Shown here: positions 56,280 to 64,000 of the stretch, piece by piece
How the letters are laid out: each line of letters starts with the position of its first letter
Position numbering within the stretch: the first letter of the stretch is position 1
Assembly: GCA_000827265.1 (NCBI GenBank)
Contig: KN834767.1
Location: 647,595 to 711,594, forward strand
Length of the DNA stretch: 64,000 nucleotides
From: Collybiopsis luxurians FD-317 M1
Taxonomy: Eukaryota; Basidiomycota; Agaricomycetes; Agaricales; Omphalotaceae
Reading direction: 5' to 3'
Position numbers and translations under genes: made by a program
The notes under the pieces: model-generated
The model's database searches: none
Seen by the model: the letters and a program-made list of their open reading frames with translations, nothing else
What the model was told of the DNA's origin: nothing

Positions 56280-58268
56280 ATGGCGAAGTGTGAAATGGTT
56301 GAAGGTTTAGAGGTTTCAGATTTCTCCTTGTGTGGAAAATGTGAAGTATGTCTCTTTGCAAAGGCAAAGCATTGTCCTTTCAATGACATTGTTGTCCCAT
56401 CTGCTGAACCTTTAGATTGGGTGAGTCTTGACCTCTGGGGGTGTGCACACACACAAAGTTTGGGTGGGGCATACTATATGCTGTTAGCATGCAACAACCA
56501 TACAGGTATTCCCTTTCCATACTTTTCTTCCAATAAAGAGGCCTCAATTGTCCTTGATATTGTCCAAAGATTCACTGCCATGGCAGAACTTCAAACTGGG
56601 TAACAAGTCCAAGTTTTCCAAATTGACATGGGTGGCAAATTTGACAATTGTGCCTTCAGTGACTGGTGTTCAGTGCAGAGTACTCCAGTTGAAAAAGTTC
56701 CTAAAGCTTCATCAGCAGCAAACAGGCAAGTTGAGTGAGCAAATTGTACCATTATTGAGAGTGTGTGCACTATGCTTGAAGATTCAGACTCAGATCATTG
56801 CTTTTGGGCTGAAGCAGTGCAGGCATACTGCTATATACATGGGATAATACCCACTAATTGTCACCCTAAAGTTATTGCCTGAGAGAAGTGGTATGAAGCA
56901 AGGAAAGGAAAAGTCAATGTGTCTCACTTACAGCAGTGGGGATGCAGGGTTTGGGTTACAGAATTAGATCATGTCAATAGCAAGCTTGGGCAACAAGCAT
57001 GGGAAGGACAACTTGTCAGTTATATTGGATGCTGTGGTTATTGTGTTTGGGATGTCAACAGATGCACTGTATTCCCAGTTCATGACCTTGATTTTGGAGA
57101 AGGGAATCCTCAACTTTAGACCCTTGCTTATTCAGATTCTGGATTTGAAGAATTAGGGGCTGATGGCTTGTCAAATGATGCTGATGTTGGTCCAGATGTA
57201 TCAGTCCAACCTGAGCAACCCAACACAGTTCCAGATGTGGTAACCCCCTCTTCAGATTCTGCTGGTCCTGATATTTTGCCTTCTGCTGTTAATCATCCTG
57301 CACCCATCATTCCTCCCACTGGTCTGCACTGGTCCTCTCACATTCAAAGTCCTTCAGCTCATATGGTACACATGTGAGAGTATAAGGATGAGAAAGATCA
57401 GGTGAGGGAAAATGCTGAAGAGTGGGCAAATGTCAACATTTTAGCCAGCACCATCAAAGGGGGAGGAGACATTTGTATTCCTAAATCCTATGCTGACACC
57501 ATGAATAATCCCAACAAATGGTTACCCCCTATGAGGGCTGAAATTGATTCATTGGAGAAACAGAAATGTTGGACTTTGGTTGACCATCCTGCTAATGCTC
57601 ACATCCTTGGGGGAATGTGAGTCTACAATTTGAAAGTTAATGGTGAGGGGTTGGTCTTGAAGAATAAGGTTCAGTATGTTGCACAAGGTAACATGCAAGT
57701 TGCTGGAGTGGATTATGCAATATCCCAGGCACCATTCTTCCAAAATGCTGTTCAATTCTTTGGTATTATTGATGACCTTCATCCTATTTCCACCTCACTT
57801 CCTCCTAACTTCTCGCTCTCACCAGACAAAATCAGAACTGCAAAAGATGAAGTGTTCATGACTAGAAAGCTGTTCCATGGCATTCTCAGCTGTTGTTAGT
57901 GGGGAGCCAGCAGCACATGACCTGACCTTGTGTTTGCCTGTTTGATTCTTTCAACTGTGCAAAACTCACCTACTTGTCAACATTGGGATCTCCTCATTAA
58001 GCTTTGCAGGTACATCTACAGGACTATTCATTATGGGATTGTGTACCAACCCAGGACTTCTGGAACTGTGAAGCCTATTGGTTATATCAATGCTGATTGG
58101 GCTGGGGACAAGGTCTTGCAAAAGTCCATGTCTGGCTATATCTTTGTCATTAATGGGTCTCCCATTTCATGGTCATTGAAACACCAGGATGCTGTTGCTA
58201 TCTCCTCTACTGAATCTGAATACATCTCTCTATTGCACGGTGTGCAGCAAGCTGTATGGATGCAGTAA
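56280..58268 (+). mobile_element. Decayed Ty1/copia pol remnant
   Basis: In order: GAG-pre-integrase/zinc-binding block (CGKCEVCLFAKAKHCPF), integrase start (PLDWVSLDLWG), integrase C-part (WVTELDHVNSKLGQQAWEG), a reverse-transcriptase start (WLPPMRAEIDSLEKQKCWTL) and the RNase H end (YINADWAGD, SMSGYIFVINGSPISWSLKH, ISSTESEYISL). Stops and frame breaks are frequent, most of the reverse transcriptase is missing and gag is absent. It is flanked by the 480-bp direct repeats. Confidence 0.8.
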
Positions 58269-58740
58269 TACATTAAGTTTTTACTTAGCCAGCTCTAGTG
58301 AGAAAGCAAGTGTAACCAGGTTTGTGAGAGTGCATTGTCAAAGGTTCTGGAAAGTAGATAATATATGTTTATAATCAGTCTCAACTCCACTAGTACAGTC
58401 TAACAAAAATCTCTAAGCTTGATGGACTACTTGGTCCAGATAGAGGGGTGTAAAGGTTGCAGAAGATATATGAATCTCTAACTTAATAACCACAAGGCTG
58501 GCAATGAGTCTAGCAAACAACAAGTAGTATACAACAGCAAGGTCAGCAACAGGCTGACAAATGACAAGCTGTACTAAACAAATGAGAATGTTGCTCCAGT
58601 TGCAAATAGTCTGTGATACTGTCCAACAGTGGACCAAAGTACCAGGTGAAGTGTGGGTAAGCCTTAAGTGTCCAAACTGATGGGGTGCAGAAAGCTGCCT
58701 TGTTCTGGTACTCTACTCCATACTTATACTATGCTGAGAG
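58262..58740 (+). repeat. Direct repeat, right copy
   Basis: Matches 55617-56095. Here it directly continues the RNase H end (AVWMQ, stop, YIKFLLSQL), so the true LTR begins further in. Confidence 0.7.
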
Positions 58741-60238
58741 CCAAGAACTGTACAACCATAATGTCAGAAATACATGTACAAACTTGCACAAGTGTCCAAA
58801 TCCAGAAATCAACAACCAATAAAATCTAAAGTCCAAAGGAAAATGATCCTTCTATGCCTCCTTCTGGAAACCCAATCCTGCAGTTCCAAGTAACTGTTGC
58901 ATTTCATCCTGATCAACCCCATATGCTGGAATAACCCTATATCCTACTAACATTGTGCTCATGACAATGTCAGACTAAGTGTTCATCCAACTGTACTGAA
59001 TGTCCTCCTATATCAGCCTTCATGAATACTCAATCATCTCCATCACCAAGTGATGCTATACTTCTTTGACACTTGGGCCATCAACTTCCAATGCTTCAAC
59101 AAGTACCTAGTATGGTAAATGTCAAAGCTGGCCTTAGCCTGTAGCATCAGGTTGGGCACACTTCTTTTGATCCTTGATCTGGACCTTTGCTGAGACCTCA
59201 GCTAGCTCCTTCTGTTTTCAGCACTTCAAGTACTGCATCCAAAACAATGCAGCACTGAGTCTGTCACTTCTTGAGCCACTGGAGTAAGTTCTGTCAAGCC
59301 ATTCCAATCATCCATCAAATCCCTGGGTACAGAGTCAGAGCAATGCAGGCTTCATCAAAACTTCTGTATAAGGTACAGGTGGGTCTGCTAGCTTTGACAA
59401 GCTAGGTACAGTAGTTTCAGTAGCTGTCCAACACTTGGACCAATACTTGGTACTGAGGATGAAGAGTACAGTACAACAGGTAGTGCAGTTCTGCACCCAT
59501 TGTAACAAGTATTCCACACTTGCTCCAAGTTAGCTATCAATGTTGGGCTTATTATAGCTCTCTTATGTATTCATTTCCAATTGTAAAATTGTCAATTTCA
59601 AATGATTGTAGGCATTGCTGTAAAAATTGTGCAATAGCAGAGCTGGTTAGATGAAGTAGACTTGGGGCTAGGTGATGATCCTCTTGATTTGCTCTGTGAT
59701 AGCATTGGCACTGTGAGTCTTTCTGAAATGAATAAGGCTCATAATCACTCAAAGCACATCAACATTCAATTTCATTTTGTTCAGGATGTTAAAGATAGCA
59801 TGAATGCATAGGTACAGGTTGTGGTCATGTGGTTGCATGGTGTCCCGTGGCACTGTAATGGCAGCTTAGGGGTGAAGGATGTAGGATGTATATCTGCCTC
59901 CAGGCAGGTATCCATGATTCAGTATATGTTTACTCCTCTACCTATTATTTCTTCCTTTTCTTTTATCCATACAAGTCCCTTTAAATAGTTGCATAGTTCC
60001 TTAATTGCCCTCAGAACCTTTCCATTGTTCTGAGGGTACATGCTTATATTTCCTCTCTCCTAACTGTGCCTAACAAGTATTTACAGAGTTGCATACTTAC
60101 TTAGGATATAGGTACAGTTATATGGAGAACCTTTCCATTGTTCTGAGGAGTTGTGTACTTACTTAGGATATAGAATTCTTACAGATTCACAGTCAGAATT
60201 TGTGACTATCCTAGGCTGTCACTTATTATCCTTGAGAA
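58741..60238. other. CpG-poor region between copia remnants
   Basis: No gene supported. It is probably decayed transposon DNA. At 60012-60175 AGAACCTTTCCATTGTTCTG and ACTTACTTAGGATATAG each occur twice about 60-115 bp apart, a small tandem duplication in the probable 5' end of the next element. Confidence 0.5.
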
Positions 60239-62956
60239 ATGTCTACCAATCTGAACACTCTTCCCAACCTTATCATTTTTCCTGATGATCAACAATTTGC
60301 TGGGCTCAGTAATTGGGCAGTCTTTTGTGACCATACATTGAGTGTGGCATACTCTACCAGACTTGGAGGATACCTAAGTGGAACAATCACCAACCCTCCC
60401 CAGCCTGTGGCTCCAGCTGCTGGTGGACCCATCGCTGTTCCCACTGCGACTCCAATCAATTCTCATAATCCCTCACCTGAGAAATGGGAGTTGCAAGACA
60501 GTTGGCTTGCTGGAATTGTCTATCAAAATATCAAAGATTCTCAATCTATCAGCATTACTCAAGATATGACTTTGAACACTATGTGGTTAATTCTTACTGG
60601 ACAATATGAAACCACTTCCGCTGCTGCACAAACCCTCACTAAGGAATGAATCCAATAGTTTAAATACATTCCAGGAACTCCCTTTGAAGACCACTTCAAG
60701 CAATTGGAAGGACTTTGAAAGGCCACTAGCAACATTGGCTGTTCCATTACTGACAACAATCTTTGCTCCTGTTTCCTCACCTCACTCTCCACCAATCACC
60801 TGTGGGTTCTCCAGATCCATGGTGCACAATCCTATACTGACCTCAAACATGCCTTAATGGAATACAACATGATGGTCGAATCAGCTAATGCTAGTCCTGG
60901 TAGTTCTGTTTTGCAGAATGCATTAGCAATGACAGGACATAGTGGCTCAGGAGTTGTATGTGATAACTGCAAATGTGTAGGGCATATCAGGAAGGATTGT
61001 TGGGCCTGCAGCAGTGGCAGTGAGGGAAAGGCACCTCATTGGTACAATGTGCCCAAAGGCATGGAACTGAGCAAGTCTTCAGCAAACTCAGTCATGGCAT
61101 CTACCTCATCTGTTTTGGGATCCTCTCCTGAATTAGTGACAGCAGCAGTAACCATTTATGACTTTGGTGATATGGAACCAAGAGGTACAGAACAACCTAT
61201 GGCTTGCTATCTCCTGTCTGACTCCACTACTTGTAGATTGGGAGGAGAGGCTATTGCCCTTCTGAATGGAGTCAGCAGCAATGCCATTAGCATAGTTCCA
61301 TCCTCTGTAGTATCTGCTTCTGTTGTTAATGATAACATTCCAACCTTCATCAATAGTGCTGCATCACATACCTGTATTTGGGATTGCTGTCACTTTATAA
61401 GCTATACTCCAGCATATTCCTTGGGATGTACAGCATCCCAAGGAAAAGATGGGTCATTTATTATTGAAGGATACAGGGTTGCTGAAGTTGTAGTAAGGAT
61501 GGACTCTGGCAGTTTACATTGCTTGCATGTTCCAGCCTCACATACTCCCTCCTTTGCAATGAATTTGTTGTCATTGCTGGCTATGGATTGCAAAGGGTGT
61601 CAAAGAAGCTGGGAAAAAGGGAGGATGGATGTTTGGGATAGAAATGGAAAGGTTATTGTGAGTGGCCATTTAGCTAGTACAACATAAGAACAGGAACTAT
61701 ATCAAGTTGATGTTGTGGATAATATGGATAAAAAGCATACTGCAAATTATCCTTCCCCTAGCATTGACTCTACCTTTGTCCTAGCTTCATCCAGCAAATC
61801 TCACTCCCAGCTGTGATTGTTATCTATGTGGTATACTCACTTTGGACATGTTGACATCAATCTCATTTGAATCATGGCCAAGTGAAGGTTGGTCAAAGGT
61901 CTTGAAGTTTCTGACTTTTCAGTATGCAGAAAGTGTGAAGTTTGTTTATTTTCTAAGGTGAAATGTCATCCATTTGATGAGGTAGTGATTCCATCTGTCA
62001 AACCCTTGGATAGGGTCAGCTTGGACCTGTGGGGGAGGGTGTGTATGAGAAGCTTGGGAGGTGGTTACTATATGTTGCTAGCTGTGACAATTATTGTGGA
62101 TAATGGGTTATAGGAATGAATAATGGACTTGTTAGTGTTGGCTCTTCTCAGAGCCTTATATACCTAAGTACATAGTATCTAGAATGTTCTAGTAAGTACT
62201 GTAAGTATCTACTGTAAGTATCTGACTAATGTCTGTAGATGAGTAAGGCAAAGAGGGAAATGAAAGAGAAACTACGAAAATGTTCTATAATATTCTACAG
62301 GCTTCTACAAGCTTCTTAGCTTGCACTTGCACTCAAACTGGAATCTACAACAACAATGGCACTGGAATTCCATTCCCCTACTTCTCCTCTAATAAAGACA
62401 CTCAGATGGTCCTCCAGTTGGTCCAAGATTTTATGGCTATGGCAGAGTGACAGACTGGTCACAGCATTCAAATCTTTTGAATTGACATGGGGTGAGAATT
62501 TGATAATTGCATGTTTGACAAATGGTGTGCTGGGAGAGGGATTCTTGTGGAGAAAGTTCCAAATTGTCCTCTGCCACTAACAGTCAAGTCAAACATGTTA
62601 ACTGCACTGTTATAGAAGGTGTCCGTGCTATGCTGGAGGATTCAGGGTTAGATCATAGGTTTTGGGCTGAAGCAGCTAATGCGTACTGCTATATATGGGG
62701 TATGATTCCAACCAATTGTCATCCAGAACAGGTACCTTGGGAAAAGTGGTTTGAGGCACAAAGAGCAAGAATAAATGTGTTGCACCTTTGTCATTGGGGG
62801 TGTAAAGTTTGGGTGACAGATTTAGACAGAGTGAATGGTAAACTGGGCAGGCAGGCCTGGGAAGGGAAACTGGTAGGTTATATTAGGCAACAGGGGGTAT
62901 TGGGTGTGGGATATCAGTTGCAAATTGGTTTACCCTGTTCAGGAAGTAGAGTTTGA
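60239..62956 (+). mobile_element. Decayed Ty1/copia gag-pol remnant
   Basis: The gag part starts MSTNLNTLPNLIIFPDDQQF and continues with stops to a CCHC zinc knuckle (CDNCKCVGHIRKDC). A protease-like block follows (FINSAASHTCIWDCCHF; the catalytic Asp of DSGAS-type motifs is Asn here). Next is the GAG-pre-integrase block (CRKCEVCLFSKVKCHPF) and integrase (PLDRVSLDLWGR, later FWAEAANAYCYIWGMIPTN and WVTDLDRVNGKLGRQAWEG). An insertion splits the integrase near 62.09-62.35 kb. Reverse transcriptase is not reached. Stops and shifts make it non-autonomous. Confidence 0.8.
62088..62350. mobile_element. Insertion inside the copia integrase
   Basis: Against the element at 56.3 kb, about 260 bp are extra between GCTAGCTGTGACAA and CAACAATGGCACTGG. 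The insert begins with TATTGTGGATAATGGG and ends GGAATCTACA, i.e. TG..CA-type ends, with AGTACTGTAAGTATCT repeated inside. A solo LTR is a fair guess; exact borders and target duplication are unclear. Confidence 0.45.
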
Positions 62957-62992
62957 GGAGGGCATTCTGAAGAGGGCATTCTGAAGGGTGAC

Positions 62993-63500
62993 AGATAAAG
63001 TAACTTGGCGGGTTCAGACTCCGCCAACTTGTTCTTACAAAAGTAACTTTAAGTTACTTAAGTTACTTAAGTTACTTTGTCGCGACAAAGTAACTTTTGT
63101 TTCCCATGCTTGACAGCTAACTTGCTGAGTCTCGGCAAAATGTACGTCTCAGTAACTTTGCTTCACCAGTCTTACAATTGTAATAACCAGTTGCACTTGC
63201 TGCTGTAAATCATCTCATGAGGTATTCTTCAGACTGAATGTGCTTTGATCATTAGATAGCATGGCTTATGCTGGTACACTCGGCGCTTGCTTTCCATTTG
63301 AAAGGTTAATAACATAAAATTTCGCATGTATTCAAGAGTTTCAGAGGTAATTTATGTAATTGAAGGTAGTTCTGACTACGGATCGTATCGTTACCGCTGA
63401 AATGATTCGTCTAAAATGTAAAGGAAAATTCATATTTCGTTCAAGTTAGTGGAGTTTGAAAAATTGAAACTCCGCTAACTTGTTAACTTGTTGTCAACTG
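62993..63500. mobile_element. Hairpin-ended candidate non-autonomous element
   Basis: The left end has AACTTGGCGGG..CCGCCAACTTG (GGCGG/CCGCC hairpin), then AGTTACTTA repeats and the perfect palindrome AAGTTACTTTGTCGCGACAA followed by AGTAACTT. The right end (63444-63482) is a 16-bp stem, CAAGTTAGTGGAGTTT against AAACTCCGCTAACTTG, with a 9-nt loop. The two ends share a CAAGTT(G/A)GCGGAGT-type sequence. No coding capacity. Confidence 0.4.
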
Positions 63501-64000
63501 AACAGTGAGCGCCGCCCATCTGCAATCATGGTGCAGGTGCCAAAACTCAAAGCACAGATGATGCTCAGTCCTCACGGTTGTTATTCCAGGCCAGATGCAA
63601 CTATCATTATCAATACAGGCTTCAAACCGTGACCAAAGAGCCAAATAAATCCACTTCTATCATTCACCTGAAGTGTGTGCAAACCCTTACATCTTGTACT
63701 GGACATACTGTATTTAGACTGGTTAATGGGTACTTTATAATGCCAAATAACTTATCAAAATCAGGAGGCTCTTCATGTAGCCAAACACTTTTACCAGTTT
63801 CCAGTGACAATTTGTTACATTGTGTATGTAATGTTCTGAGTATGAATCTTCATATTCAAGATTCTAAAAGGTAGATTACCACAAATAAGTGTTCATTTCC
63901 TTTGAAGTCATTGAGCTCTCACATCAGATGTTGTCAAAGTCGAGAATCCAATTGCAAGCTTTTGCATTAACGAGGATTCTCCAAACCTTACATTCACCTG
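63501..64000. other. Right edge of the window
   Basis: A 98-codon ORF (63578-63874) runs here but has no recognised family, no paralogue and no clear intron structure. Nothing else is supported. Confidence 0.4.

Noticed and set aside
55617..58740. A complete copia element with two LTRs
   Set aside because: The repeats include coding sequence, gag is missing, and most of the reverse transcriptase is gone.
58741..60238. Minus-strand ORFs near 59.3-59.75 kb
   Set aside because: Short, full of Cys/Thr/Ser from low-complexity CpG-poor DNA, with no family resemblance.
1..64000. CRISPR arrays, operons or prokaryotic-type regulation
   Set aside because: No regularly spaced short repeats exist, and genes are intron-rich with monocistronic spacing; the DNA is eukaryotic nuclear.

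Overview
The window looks like nuclear DNA of a mushroom-forming basidiomycete (Agaricomycetes). Genes on both strands are split by many short introns of about 48-85 nt with GT..AG (a few GC..AG) borders and CTGAC/CTRAY-like branch points. The protein families (agaric NACHT NTPases, MYND and F-box proteins, GT61, copia elements) fit that group. All exon models below were joined by hand from frame, splice borders and family similarity; no search was run.

Region 1 (1-10.6 kb): four tandem copies of a small secreted six-cysteine protein, each with two introns and a TATA box exactly 72 nt before the ATG, inside a repeat unit of about 2.6 kb. A decayed minus-strand reading frame is carried in two of the units. 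The 788-3850 spacer has only a tRNA relic and one doubtful ORF.

Region 2 (10.6-21 kb): a GGA-type VHS-GAT clathrin adaptor, an F-box protein with a one-base frame break in an A-run, and a five-exon gene that fuses a peroxiredoxin-like domain lacking its catalytic cysteine to a long uncharacterised protein.

Region 3 (21-40 kb): metabolic genes. Two CoA-type Nudix hydrolases in inverted orientation flank a 13-exon FAD oxidoreductase, a dead methyltransferase, a 10-exon GT61 glycosyltransferase and an unknown ORF. Then come an 18-exon 4-coumarate-CoA-ligase-like enzyme ending in the peroxisomal signal SRL, and a MYND zinc-finger protein.

Region 4 (42.4-55.6 kb): a tRNA-Lys gene with its anticodon arm interrupted, then a segmental duplication. 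Unit A holds an intact DUF1748/mitofissin (Atg44-like) gene, an intact DHDPS-family aldolase and an intact NACHT NTPase. Unit B holds dead copies of the first two but an intact NACHT gene. A third, dead NACHT copy follows, split by a 645-bp foldback element. Short CCCTAA telomere-type tracts sit at the left edge of both units.

Region 5 (55.6-64 kb): CpG-poor, decayed copia retrotransposon sequence with nested insertions and a hairpin-rich candidate element near 63 kb. This and the telomere-type tracts suggest a subtelomeric or rearrangement-prone location, which is inference.
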